Shown here one piece after another: positions 1 to 8,024 of a stretch of DNA of 22,830 nucleotides. The notes beneath the pieces are model-generated. The model saw nothing but the letters and a program-made list of their open reading frames with translations. It did not search any database and was not told where the DNA came from. A program made the position numbers and the translations under genes. Numbering within the stretch: position 1 is the first letter of the stretch; every line of letters begins with the position of its first letter. The stretch is from Bacteroidales bacterium UBA6244 (GTDB lineage: Bacteria; Bacteroidota; Bacteroidia; Bacteroidales; F082): NCBI GenBank assembly GCA_002440885.1, contig DJVY01000068.1:1-22830 (forward strand), read 5' to 3'.

Positions 1-508
1 GGAGCTGGAAGTCAGAAGCTGGGAGTCTCATAACTTATGGAAGGACGTAGCGTAAGAATCTGGTGTATAAAAGAAAATTCTACATCCATTATTTTCACTG
101 TAATCCAAAGTGCCATCGGCACTACCGACATTGTAAGCCTGGATTTCAATCCAGGTCTTCGAAAGCAACATGCTACCAGCGAAGTAAAATGACCAGATTT
201 AGGTTCAATTACCCCCCCCATCTATACACCAATCCACCCAGGGTAAAGCACGACAAACTCAATATATTGCAGGATTTGTAAAAAATAAGCGGGATCTGTC
301 TTCAATTAGCTCCACCCTGACAAAAGGCAAATAAAATTCCAATAATGAAATGAAATACCCATTATGGAACGGCCTAGCTGTAGTTCCAATTGTTTTATTT
401 GCTGTAAATACCAACGTCAGTTTAAACAAAAACGCCTCATAATTAACTGTGTACAAAGCCAACAGCCCCTGCCCCGGGCGCAGTCGAAGGGAACAGCCAT
501 AAGCCTCT
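1..508. other. Gene-free region with short hairpins and repeat-like sequence
   Basis: I see no credible gene in these 508 bases; the short open frames have no recognisable domain and low-complexity composition. The left edge (1-27) holds two imperfect copies of a unit resembling GAGCTGGAAGTC / GAAGCTGGGAGTC. Two small perfect hairpins follow: GTGCC-ATC-GGCAC at 110-122 and CCTGGAT-TTCA-ATCCAGG at 138-155. A run of eight C lies near 210-220. A GC-rich stretch at 461-491, including CCCGGGCGCAGTCGAAGGG, resembles dispersed 'GCAGTCGAAGGG' intergenic repeats seen in many Bacteroidota genomes. It sits just downstream of the minus-strand operon that ends at 509, but I see no classical hairpin with a U-tract. 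Its role is unknown. Confidence 0.5.
472..491. repeat. Candidate dispersed GC-rich intergenic repeat
   Basis: This 20-base GC-rich block contains CCCGGG and GCAGTCGAAGGG and stands out from the AT-rich surroundings. Similar CGCAGTCGAAGGG strings are familiar as dispersed intergenic repeats in Bacteroidota. Only one copy is present here, so calling it a repeat is inference from recognition rather than a repeat seen in this sequence. Confidence 0.3.
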
Positions 509-808
509 CTAAAAGCCCTTAGCCTGATAAAAGTAAAAATACGTGATGATCGCTGCCGTGGTAACCAACAGAAACCCCATGCCCGTTTTTTCGTAGTTCA
601 GTTTTACAAAATAGTACCTGATAGCAAATAAGTTCCCGATCATGCTCATTAGGTACAAGTAATGCTTCTCCCGACTCAGATTGAAACCAAAGATCTTGTA
701 GGTAAGCCAATCGACTGAAAACACCAGACCACCTATGACCAAGGGCAGCAATATGGCCATGATGATACCCGAAAGCAAATTATTTTGACGCATTACGGCT
801 GGTTTCAT
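509..808 (-). CDS. Small three-helix membrane protein, function unknown
   Basis: This encodes a 99-residue hydrophobic protein with three likely transmembrane segments (about residues 11-35, 48-70 and 77-94) joined by short charged loops. I do not recognise a family with a known role. Its ATG overlaps the stop of surE in an ATGA arrangement (805-808), so it is very probably translated by coupling to surE and belongs to the same operon. An alternative start is Met6 at 793, which would shorten the N-terminus by five residues without removing a helix. In this phylum surE is often followed by a small membrane protein and lpxB, but no lpxB is present here; the operon ends in the gene-free region at 1-508. 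The reading frame is convincing because of overlap and composition; the function is not assigned. Confidence 0.75.
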   Translation of the reverse strand: MKPAVMRQNNLLSGIIMAILLPLVIGGLVFSVDWLTYKIFGFNLSREKHYLYLMSMIGNLFAIRYYFVKLNYEKTGMGFLLVTTAAIITYFYFYQAKGF

Positions 809-1566
809 GCTTCAAAATTTAGTTTGGTTACGAATTCATGTGCTGTAAAATCAAATTGTGTTGGCACGACAGATACATAGTTCTCTGCTAAAGCCTTTAA
901 GTCGGTTTCGTGACGACTATCGCCATTTTCGAACCGTCCGCCCATCCAGTAATAGTTTCTTCCGTAAGGATCTATTCTTTCTTCAAAATCTTCAATCCAA
1001 CGGGCATTGGCCTGTCGGCAGATTTTAATTCCCTTTGGCCCTGAGGCTGTGAAAGGAGGAAAATTGACGTTAAGGCATACGTTTTTAGGTAAGCCCTCCT
1101 GAAGCACTTTTTTTGTTATCTGTTCAACAAATTGTTCGGTATGCTCGAAACTTGCTTTTGAGCTATAGTCGTCGAGCGAGAAGCCAATGGCCGGAATGCC
1201 ATCTATGGCTGCTTCGAGAACAGCTCCCATTGTGCCTGAATAGATTACGTTGATGGCGGCATTCGATCCATGGTTTATTCCGCTCACTACCACATCGGGA
1301 GTTTTGTAGAGAAGCAGGTGTTTTCCCATCTTAATGTTGTCTACAGGCGTACCATTGGTAATGTATTCCTTATATCCCGGCTCATCGGCCACCAGCCTGG
1401 CCCTTAAAGGCTGCTGCATCGTAACGGCGTGTCCCATTCCCGACATCGGGCCTTCTGATACGATGGTTACCACGTCGCCCAAACGACGCATGATTGCAAT
1501 AAGTTTCCTTAGTCCCGCAGCTCCGGCTCCATCGTCATTGCTTATTAATATCAAGGGTTTCTTCAT
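805..1566 (-). CDS. surE: 5'/3'-nucleotidase SurE
   Basis: SurE is a metal-dependent phosphatase that removes phosphate from nucleoside 5'- and 3'-monophosphates, usually as a cytosolic dimer or tetramer. The 253-residue length is typical. The N-terminus carries the family signature SNDDG (residues 9-13), giving Asp11 and Asp12. The SEGPMSGMGHAVT region supplies Ser42, and SGINHGSN supplies Asn98; together these are the four expected metal ligands. GTPVD (72-76) and YSGTMGA (109-115) are also conserved family segments. The start at 1566 places MKKPLILISNDDG in the usual position. The gene lies 50 bases downstream of the DUF502 gene and overlaps the small membrane protein gene, suggesting a three-gene operon. 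No Shine-Dalgarno is visible, which is normal for Bacteroidota. Confidence 0.96.
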   Translation of the reverse strand: MKKPLILISNDDGAGAAGLRKLIAIMRRLGDVVTIVSEGPMSGMGHAVTMQQPLRARLVADEPGYKEYITNGTPVDNIKMGKHLLLYKTPDVVVSGINHGSNAAINVIYSGTMGAVLEAAIDGIPAIGFSLDDYSSKASFEHTEQFVEQITKKVLQEGLPKNVCLNVNFPPFTASGPKGIKICRQANARWIEDFEERIDPYGRNYYWMGGRFENGDSRHETDLKALAENYVSVVPTQFDFTAHEFVTKLNFEA

Positions 1567-1616
1567 AGTAGCATTTTTTTAACATGTAGTGTGTTATTGT
1601 TGTATAAATACCTGTT

Positions 1617-2216
1617 TTATAATCCGTCAGTATCCGGATTGCTAACTCCTGCCGAAATAATAAATTTCATTACCTCCGTTGGATTTGCTTTTATGGGTGT
1701 AATAAACTCCGACGAAACAATGAACAAATTACCCGACCAGGCATAAGAGTGCGGCAAATATACAGCTACTTTTTCACTTCCTATTGATAGGCTCTTTAAG
1801 TCTTTGTTGGTGATGAAACCGATTTTTTGCAGATGCGAGGAGGCACTTACCTGTACAAGAACAGGTTCTGTAAACCGCTTCTTCTGTCCTACAAAAGCCG
1901 ATACCAGGTCTTTCACCGAAGTGTACAAAATTTTGATAAGTGGAGCTTTGGCCATCAGGTTATCAAAATAAGTCACAATTGGATTAAAAACTATGGTTGA
2001 TCCCAGAAGCCCGATCAGCAGGATCAGGACGACTACCGAAACGAAGCCTAAGCCCGGAAGCTCGTGGCCTGTAAAATCAAAAATATACTCACTTAAAAGT
2101 CCGTCGACGAACCCGAAAATGGCAACAATAGCCCATACGGTAACAGTTATGGGGGCGAGCAAAAGCAAACCTTTGAAAAAATAATTCATAAGGCCTCTCC
2201 AAAGTCTTTTAAACAT
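1617..2216 (-). CDS. DUF502 family inner-membrane protein
   Basis: The 199-residue protein matches the DUF502 family by layout. A short basic N-terminus is followed by a long hydrophobic segment (about 13-40), a loop, a second helix (about 57-77), then the stretch PLIKILYTSVKDLVSAFVG (about 92-110) that is characteristic of the family. A soluble C-terminal part contains VAVYLPHSYAWSGNLFIV. The biochemical role of DUF502 proteins is not firmly known. It is the first gene of a probable minus-strand operon with surE. A candidate -7 box (minus-strand TACTTTTG, 2242-2249) lies 25 bases upstream of the start, inside a divergent intergenic region that also holds a 14-base perfect palindrome. Confidence 0.88.
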   Translation of the reverse strand: MFKRLWRGLMNYFFKGLLLLAPITVTVWAIVAIFGFVDGLLSEYIFDFTGHELPGLGFVSVVVLILLIGLLGSTIVFNPIVTYFDNLMAKAPLIKILYTSVKDLVSAFVGQKKRFTEPVLVQVSASSHLQKIGFITNKDLKSLSIGSEKVAVYLPHSYAWSGNLFIVSSEFITPIKANPTEVMKFIISAGVSNPDTDGL

Positions 2217-2217
2217 A

Positions 2218-2263
2218 TTACTTTTGTATTTTTTTCAAAATCAAAAGTAAGCATAATTATGCT
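2218..2263. promoter_or_regulatory. Divergent promoter region with inverted repeat and palindrome
   Basis: The 56-base gap between the DUF502 gene and the fkbM-like gene carries TTACTTTTG (2218-2226) and its exact inverse CAAAAGTAA (2242-2250), separated by 15 bases. Each arm contains the Bacteroidota -7 consensus TAnnTTTG, one on each strand, so the two candidate start sites would lie face to face near 2232-2236. Directly adjoining is AGCATAATTATGCT (2250-2263), a perfect 14-base palindrome that would lie in the -7/-33 spacer of the minus-strand promoter. Good -33 TTTG boxes are not visible on either side. Promoter assignment is inference from consensus. Confidence 0.45.
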
Positions 2264-2272
2264 GTCTTTAAG

Positions 2273-3004
2273 ATGCATGTAATGGTAAAGAGACTAATAC
2301 GAAACACCCTCACTACATTGGGGCTTGATCTGACTAAAAACCTTAAGTACGACAGGCTTACATCGCAAATTATGGCCAAAGTGCTAAAAAGCGATTCCAA
2401 TTGTGTTGATGTAGGATGTCATAAAGGAGAGATGCTTGAGCTGATGCTCAGGTTTGCCCCCGATGGAAATCATTATGCTTTTGAGCCTATTCCGGCTATG
2501 TTTGAGGGGCTTAAAGCTAAATTTCCAAAGAAAAACATCCACCTTTTTCCAGTGGCCCTGAGCGACCGCAAAGGAACCACATCGTTTAACTTTGTGCGAA
2601 ATGCTCCGGCTTACAGTGGAATAATGAAAAGAAAATATGATGTGAAAGAGCCCGATATTGAAGAAATCAATGTTAAACTCGATCTTATGGACAACCTTAT
2701 CCCCAAAGAGATGTCTGTGCACTTCATTAAAATTGATGTTGAAGGCGCTGAATATGGTGTGTTGCGGGGAGCAAAGAACATCCTGATGAAAGATAAGCCG
2801 TTTATTGTTTTTGAGTTTGGCCTGGGTGCAAGCGAGTTCTATAAAACAACCCCTGAAATGATTTTTGGCTTTTTGGTAAACGATTGTGGTTTGAAAATTT
2901 CTAATCTGGGCGACTGGCTAAATGGTCATAGCCCACTTACTCTGGATGCTTTTTCTGCTACTTATCAAAATGCTAAAGAGTATTATTTCCTGGCCCATCC
3001 CTGA
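2273..3004 (+). CDS. FkbM family SAM-dependent methyltransferase
   Basis: A 243-residue methyltransferase of the FkbM family, whose members O-methylate sugars, polyketides or other cell-surface and secondary-metabolite substrates using S-adenosylmethionine. Motif I is VDVGCHKGE (residues 45-53), the acidic motif II is AFEP (69-72), and the hallmark IKIDVEGAE lies at 152-160, followed by LRGA. The remaining C-terminus is typical of the family. Two in-frame ATGs lie nine bases apart (2273 and 2282); neither has a Shine-Dalgarno and either could be used. It stands alone, with no glycosyltransferases or polysaccharide genes nearby, so the substrate cannot be inferred. It probably has its own promoter (TACTTTTG at 2219-2226), divergent from the DUF502 operon. 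Confidence 0.9.
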   Translation: MHVMVKRLIRNTLTTLGLDLTKNLKYDRLTSQIMAKVLKSDSNCVDVGCHKGEMLELMLRFAPDGNHYAFEPIPAMFEGLKAKFPKKNIHLFPVALSDRKGTTSFNFVRNAPAYSGIMKRKYDVKEPDIEEINVKLDLMDNLIPKEMSVHFIKIDVEGAEYGVLRGAKNILMKDKPFIVFEFGLGASEFYKTTPEMIFGFLVNDCGLKISNLGDWLNGHSPLTLDAFSATYQNAKEYYFLAHP

Positions 3005-3080
3005 GCATAAAAAAAATCGTACTTCCGGCTTATTTTTGAGTTCAATGAGTTTTTACTGACTCTAAACCTATAATTTTTCA

Positions 3081-3088
3081 TATTTTTG
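3081..3088 (+). promoter_or_regulatory. Candidate -7 box for the export operon
   Basis: TATTTTTG matches the Bacteroidota consensus TAnnTTTG exactly and lies 45 bases before the TolC start. A good -33 TTTG at the right spacing is not visible; a second TATTTTTG at 3031-3038 is a possible alternative. Confidence 0.4.
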
Positions 3089-3133
3089 CGCCCGTTTCAA
3101 TACGAACGTTGCTGCAATTTGAAATAATTCGAT

Positions 3134-4597
3134 ATGGATTACAAAGCTTTTATTCAAATCAAAAAAAATAGCCTGATTATGGTGATTATCATGCTTTTTT
3201 TTATCCCGGAATCAATGGCACAGGAAAGTCTTGAGCTTGGGTTGAGAGCGGCTGTCGACAGTGCCTTATCAAATAATCCAAAGATCAGACAGTACCAGCA
3301 AGTGGTGCTTCAAAAAAAATACCTCGATAAAGCCGCCATGGGTAACTTTATGCCTTCCATCGATGTAATGGGTGGGTATACGTATCTTAGTAAAAACCCG
3401 GAAGTCAATATGAGTCAGGTGAAAGGCTCACTTGACGATGTTTTGGGAAAATATGGTGCTGCGGTGGCCGGCGAAATTGGATTAACTCCTGAAATGCAAC
3501 AAATTATTTACAATGGAGTAGTAGATGGGCTTGCTAAATTGCCGACTTATAATATTGAAATAGATCAGCAGCAATATCCAAGTCTGGATGTAGTGGCACT
3601 ACAACCCATTTTTCTGGGTGGAAAAATTATTGCCGGCAAGCGTTTTTCAGCTGCAGAGCTCGAATATGCTCATCAGGATATGCTTCAGGTTAGCAATGAG
3701 GTAGTTAAAGAAACCATTGAGCGATACTATGGTGTAGCATTACTTCGGCAGGTAGTCGGTACCCGCCGCGCAGTGTTGGCAGGGATGAAAAGACATGAAC
3801 AACAGGCACGCAGAGCTATAGAGATTGGTGTTATCCCACCCCACGAACTCCTTCGTGCTCAGGTAGCTGTTGCCAATGCCGAACGTGATCTGGCTGATGA
3901 CCTCAATCGACTTGATCTGGCTGTTCTGGCACTAAAAACCAGCATGGGTTTAACGCAAGCATACTCTATTGAAATTGTTGATAGTTTAACTTACAAAATG
4001 GTTGTGCTCAATCTTCCCGGCCTTAAAACCGCTTCGCAGTCCTATCAGCCGATTTTTAAAATGATCGAGCAGAAGAAAATTATGGTTGATCAGCAACACG
4101 CACTGGACGTGAGTGAGTTTCTCCCTCAAATTGCGGCATGGGGCGAATATGGCTGGTTCAGAGAGGAGTACCCTGTTGTTATGCCTCCTTACATGATAGG
4201 TATTCAGGCTAAAATGAATTTGTTTCATGGTTTGGCCAAGGTAAACAAGCTAAAAGCCACACACTTCCTTAAAGCGGAAGTTACCGAAGCACAAAAATAT
4301 GCTTCCGATCAGATCGATTTGTGGGTAAACAAGTCGTACCTTGAAGTGCTAAATAAAGAAGACCGTTACCTGAAAATGAAACCCACCCTGGAGTTAGCTC
4401 AAAAAAACCTTGAGATTAATGAAAAACGTTTTCAGGAAGGGTTATCCCGTTCAATTGATGTGATTGATGCACGATTGATGTACGAAGGGATAGTTATTGA
4501 GCGGTTAAAATCGCTTTACGATTTTTATATCGCGCTCACCGATTTATATTATGCCACCGGAAATCCTCAAGAAGCTATATCGTTATTAAACAATTAA
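3134..4597 (+). CDS. TolC family outer-membrane efflux channel
   Basis: The 487-residue protein begins with a basic stretch and a hydrophobic signal (about residues 15-28) ending in ESMAQE, a likely signal peptidase I site near residue 29. The mature part has the two-fold repeated coiled-coil organisation of TolC-type channels. The first half contains the LRAAVDSALSNNPKIRQYQQ helix, and the second contains LELAQKNLEINEKRFQEG followed by DVIDARLMYEG, a recognisable outer-membrane-efflux motif. It would form the trimeric exit duct spanning the outer membrane and periplasm. It is the first gene of an operon with the adaptor (10-base gap) and two permeases, so it should serve that exporter. The start is the first Met; Met16 would leave a shorter signal peptide and cannot be excluded. 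Confidence 0.93.
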   Translation: MDYKAFIQIKKNSLIMVIIMLFFIPESMAQESLELGLRAAVDSALSNNPKIRQYQQVVLQKKYLDKAAMGNFMPSIDVMGGYTYLSKNPEVNMSQVKGSLDDVLGKYGAAVAGEIGLTPEMQQIIYNGVVDGLAKLPTYNIEIDQQQYPSLDVVALQPIFLGGKIIAGKRFSAAELEYAHQDMLQVSNEVVKETIERYYGVALLRQVVGTRRAVLAGMKRHEQQARRAIEIGVIPPHELLRAQVAVANAERDLADDLNRLDLAVLALKTSMGLTQAYSIEIVDSLTYKMVVLNLPGLKTASQSYQPIFKMIEQKKIMVDQQHALDVSEFLPQIAAWGEYGWFREEYPVVMPPYMIGIQAKMNLFHGLAKVNKLKATHFLKAEVTEAQKYASDQIDLWVNKSYLEVLNKEDRYLKMKPTLELAQKNLEINEKRFQEGLSRSIDVIDARLMYEGIVIERLKSLYDFYIALTDLYYATGNPQEAISLLNN

Positions 4598-4607
4598 TAA
4601 ACCTACC

Positions 4608-5594
4608 ATGAAAATAAATAAAAGTGTTATTGCCCTGACCATTCCAGTGGTGGTAATTATTGTGGCCATTGTTTTTTTGATTATACGTAAGAGCGAGAAA
4701 CCTGAAAACATTATTGTTGGGATGTTCGAGACAACTACAGTAAATGTAGCATCTGAAATTCCCGGACGGATTGATCAGGTTCTTGTTGATCTGGGTAGTC
4801 GGGTAGAAAAGGGTCAGGTATTGGCTACCCTTGAGGCAACTATCATGGATGCAAAAATGGGTCAGGCAGAAGGGGTGAAAAATGCCGCCGAATCGATGCT
4901 TGAACGTGTTAAACAAGGTGCCAGGCAGGAAGAGATAAAAGCTGCAGGCAATCAATACAAAATGGCAAAAAGCCAGTTTGAGTTTGCTGAGAAAACCTAT
5001 AACCGATTCCTGCTTTTATATGCTGACAGTATCATATCACGCCAGGAGATGGATGAGATGGAATTCAAGTACACGGCAGCAAAAAACGAAATGGAAGCTG
5101 CTTTGGCCATCTATGATTTGGCAAAAGCCGGTGCGAGTCGTGAGGATGTGAAAATTGTAGCAGGAGAAGTGGAGGTTGCTACCGGTATGTACAACGAGGC
5201 CATGGCTTACTACGAGCAGCTTGAGTTAATAGCTCCTGTTTCGGGGATTATCAGTGCTCAGATTGCCGAAGCAGGAGAAGTGATGGGGGCAGGATATCCG
5301 ATTCTTACCATCATGATTCCTGAAAAAATTTATGCAGTTTTAAATGTGCGCGAAGATAAACTCGACTTTTTTAGAAAAGACCGTGTATTATCCGGAAAAG
5401 TACCCGGATTGGGAGGTAAGGAGCTGGACTTTAAGGTTTCGCATATTGCGGTAATGGCCGATTTTGCTACCTGGATACCTACTCAGGCTAAAGGTGAATT
5501 TGATTTAAAAACTTTTGAAGTGAGATTAACACCTGTAACTTTCGAAACGGGTCTTCATCCCGGCATGACTGTGCAGGTTAGCATTCCTGAATAA
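4608..5594 (+). CDS. HlyD-family periplasmic adaptor (membrane fusion protein)
   Basis: A 328-residue adaptor that links an inner-membrane transporter to a TolC channel. It has one N-terminal transmembrane helix (about residues 7-26) and a first biotinyl-lipoyl-like half at about 42-78 (VASEIPGRIDQVLVDLGSRV, then KGQVLATLE). A long alpha-helical hairpin rich in Ala, Glu and Lys follows (about 80-205), then the second lipoyl half at about 203-237 (LIAPVSGIISAQIAEAGEVM) and a beta-barrel domain to the end. The paired lipoyl motifs and helical hairpin resemble YbhG/EmrA-type adaptors. It sits between the TolC gene and the two permease genes, with short gaps on each side, and must be part of the same export system. 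No Shine-Dalgarno is seen. Confidence 0.93.
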   Translation: MKINKSVIALTIPVVVIIVAIVFLIIRKSEKPENIIVGMFETTTVNVASEIPGRIDQVLVDLGSRVEKGQVLATLEATIMDAKMGQAEGVKNAAESMLERVKQGARQEEIKAAGNQYKMAKSQFEFAEKTYNRFLLLYADSIISRQEMDEMEFKYTAAKNEMEAALAIYDLAKAGASREDVKIVAGEVEVATGMYNEAMAYYEQLELIAPVSGIISAQIAEAGEVMGAGYPILTIMIPEKIYAVLNVREDKLDFFRKDRVLSGKVPGLGGKELDFKVSHIAVMADFATWIPTQAKGEFDLKTFEVRLTPVTFETGLHPGMTVQVSIPE

Positions 5595-5608
5595 TCGAGA
5601 TACGTGCT

Positions 5609-6796
5609 TTGAAAAAACCCGGATATATAAAAGTAGCCGATCGTGAATTGCGATTAATTAGTGAGAATTACTCATCGAAGATGTTGCTCCTCTGGATACC
5701 GGCTGTGATTTTTGTTTTGCTCGCCTTTGTTTACCAAAAAGGGGCTATTCGTGAAATTGCGGTGGCCGTATTAGATCAGGACGATACCAAACTCTCCCGG
5801 ATGCTTTCGCAGTACGTGGATGCATCCCCTGATATGCGCCTGACTTATTACCTTGGCTCTGAAGATAATCTGGAGACATTCTTCCTGCATCATCCTGAGA
5901 AAGCCATTTATCATATTCCAAATGGCTTTGAGAAGTCGGTAATGAGAGGTGAACAGGCACAATTTCAGGTGCTTACTAATTCGTCAAATATCATCCACGG
6001 CAATGTGCTGCAACGTGATGCATTGCTTATTGGAGCTACGCTGTCGGCAGGGGTTACCATGCAAAAGGAAGTGTCTACCGGATTAAGCCCCGAACAGGCA
6101 TTTGAACTGGCCATGCCTATAAGTGTTAACGCCAAGCCCTTGTTTAATCCTATTTATAATTACCTGTATTACTTGTTACCCGGATTAATGACTGTGCTGC
6201 TGCAAATGATTGTTTTTTTCGTGGCTACCCGGTCGATGAATAGCGAGATATTGAACGGGACTTATCACAATCTGATGAAAATGGCAGATAATAAGCCGAT
6301 TAATGTGATTCTGGGAAAAACGATAGCCATATTTCTTATGGGATTTGCCATCACCATGTACATTGCCTTGGTATTTATTATGTTTGGAATTCCCTTTAAA
6401 GACCGTGAGCTTGAGCTCCTGATATTGTTTAGCGTGTTTATTCTTGCCAATATTTTTCTGGGATTCATGCTTTCTTCCACAATTGATGATGAAATTCTTG
6501 CCCTTGACATAGCTTTTTTCTACAACTCTCCGGCCTTTGTATTTAGTGGGTTCACTTTTCCTTTGTTTGGTATGCCTTTCTTCGATTCAGCCTATGCTGA
6601 ATTTATACCCTACACCCATTTCCTGCATGCCTTTTTTAAAGTGTATCAAATTGGCGCACCTTTCCAAAACATGGTGAATGAGTTACTTATTTTAGGGGTT
6701 TTTGCAGCTGTTGGTTTTGTTACTACCTGGTTGGCTTTGCGGCTAAATAGCTTTGGGCGCAGTCGTATGTTTAACCTAAAACTGTCGCATGCCTAA
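5609..6796 (+). CDS. ABC-2 type permease, first of a pair
   Basis: The 395-residue protein has the ABC-2 exporter layout. A first transmembrane helix (about residues 25-42) is followed by a periplasmic domain of about 140 residues and then five helices from about residue 185. The LFNPIYNYLYYLLPGL segment (about 178-193) is typical of YhhJ/YbhS-like permeases. No ATG is available at the N-terminus; the frame begins at a TTG (5609), and the next Met, residue 25, would cut into the first helix, so the TTG start is preferred. It follows the adaptor by 14 bases and overlaps the second permease by 8. The two permeases probably form a heterodimer. No ATP-binding subunit is encoded in the operon. Confidence 0.88.
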   Translation: MKKPGYIKVADRELRLISENYSSKMLLLWIPAVIFVLLAFVYQKGAIREIAVAVLDQDDTKLSRMLSQYVDASPDMRLTYYLGSEDNLETFFLHHPEKAIYHIPNGFEKSVMRGEQAQFQVLTNSSNIIHGNVLQRDALLIGATLSAGVTMQKEVSTGLSPEQAFELAMPISVNAKPLFNPIYNYLYYLLPGLMTVLLQMIVFFVATRSMNSEILNGTYHNLMKMADNKPINVILGKTIAIFLMGFAITMYIALVFIMFGIPFKDRELELLILFSVFILANIFLGFMLSSTIDDEILALDIAFFYNSPAFVFSGFTFPLFGMPFFDSAYAEFIPYTHFLHAFFKVYQIGAPFQNMVNELLILGVFAAVGFVTTWLALRLNSFGRSRMFNLKLSHA

Positions 6797-7997
6797 AATC
6801 AAAAACATACGACAAATTCTGCTCGAAGAAACCAGGGTGGTACTCAGTGATCATAGTATCATACTTACTGTTTTAATTGCACCGGTATTGTATGCTTTTT
6901 TTCTGGGTTCAATATATGTAAAAAAGGATATCGACCAGATCAGGTTTGCCGTGGTTGACTACGATAACTCAAAAACTACCCGCGAACTTACCAGGATGTT
7001 GTCGGCCAGTCCTAAAATAGATGTGGCAGGATATCTGGAGGATTATACAGATGGAATAGAAAAACTGAACAACCTCCAAATTGAAGGCTTTGTTATTTTT
7101 ACAGCCGGTTTTGAAAAACAACTAATGCGCATGGAGGGCGCTGAGGTGAATCTTTACTTGAATACTACCAGGTTTTTACCATCAAACGACCTTAACATGG
7201 CAGTGTCAAAAGTTATGCTTACGGCTGGTGCAGGCGTACGACTGAATTATTATCAGGCACAGGGTATGGGGACTCAGTATGCCATGCAACGGATTAATCC
7301 TGTAAATGCTGAGGTAAAACCTATTTATAACAATATCAACAGTTATGGAAATTTTTTGCTCCCCGGATTGTTTTTTCTAATTCTACAGCAAACTTTGCTT
7401 CTCGGACTGGGTGAGAGTGTTGGACGTGATTACGAAAAAGGACATTTGATGGCCCGTTTATGCGAAGGTAAACATGGGGTTGTTAACTATATTTTTGGCA
7501 AAATGGCCTACTACGCCTACCTGTATTTAGCCTATTTGGTGTTGTTCTTTGTGGTTATTTTTCCCTATTTCGATCTCCCTGTATTAGGCGATATTGTCCC
7601 TATTATGATCATTAGCACCACATTCCTGCTCGCCATCATGAACTATTCGATGCTTATTGGCACTTTCGTGAAAAAGCAAATCCGGATGATGGAACTTCTT
7701 GCCTTTACAACTTATCCCTTTTTTCTGCTATCCGGTTACAGCTGGCCTTTAGAGGCTATGCCTGTGCCTTTGCAATGGCTTGCTGCCACGGTACCCACGA
7801 CTCCCATGCTTGAAGCCATGACGCGTTTGTTTGTTATGGGCGGACATTGGGATGCAGTGTTACACGTTTTTCAGCATCTGGTTATTTTACTGGCTGTTAG
7901 CTTTGTCGCCCTTGTGTGGAGGTTGTTTTACTTACGAAGAATTAATGCCATAAGGGTTAATCCGGTGGAATCAAAGGGTAAGCTTATGGCACAGTAG
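6789..7997 (+). CDS. ABC-2 type permease, second of a pair
   Basis: A 402-residue paralogue of the preceding permease with the same organisation: a helix near residues 22-40, a periplasmic domain that opens with IDQIRFAVVDYDNSKTTREL, then PIYNNINSYGNFLLPGLFF entering the C-terminal helices. The periplasmic parts of both proteins follow the same pattern (AVLDQDDTKLSRMLSQ in the first, AVVDYDNSKTTRELTRML here), showing they arose by duplication. The start codon lies inside the end of the upstream gene (8-base overlap), so translation is likely coupled. The gene ends 27 bases from the convergent yhcC-like gene with no clear terminator between. The substrate cannot be deduced; drugs, lipids or other toxic compounds are typical for the family. 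Confidence 0.88.
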   Translation: MPKIKNIRQILLEETRVVLSDHSIILTVLIAPVLYAFFLGSIYVKKDIDQIRFAVVDYDNSKTTRELTRMLSASPKIDVAGYLEDYTDGIEKLNNLQIEGFVIFTAGFEKQLMRMEGAEVNLYLNTTRFLPSNDLNMAVSKVMLTAGAGVRLNYYQAQGMGTQYAMQRINPVNAEVKPIYNNINSYGNFLLPGLFFLILQQTLLLGLGESVGRDYEKGHLMARLCEGKHGVVNYIFGKMAYYAYLYLAYLVLFFVVIFPYFDLPVLGDIVPIMIISTTFLLAIMNYSMLIGTFVKKQIRMMELLAFTTYPFFLLSGYSWPLEAMPVPLQWLAATVPTTPMLEAMTRLFVMGGHWDAVLHVFQHLVILLAVSFVALVWRLFYLRRINAIRVNPVESKGKLMAQ

Positions 7998-8024
7998 TAC
8001 GTACAATACTTCCCCTATTTCCCA

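Noticed and set aside
3031..3038. TATTTTTG as the main export-operon promoter
   Set aside because: It lies close to the fkbM-like gene end and farther from tolC; the identical box at 3081 is better placed, though neither has a good -33 box.
4575..4955. Minus-strand open frame of 126 codons opposite the adaptor gene
   Set aside because: Antisense to a clear HlyD-family gene; composition is that of a reversed coding strand.
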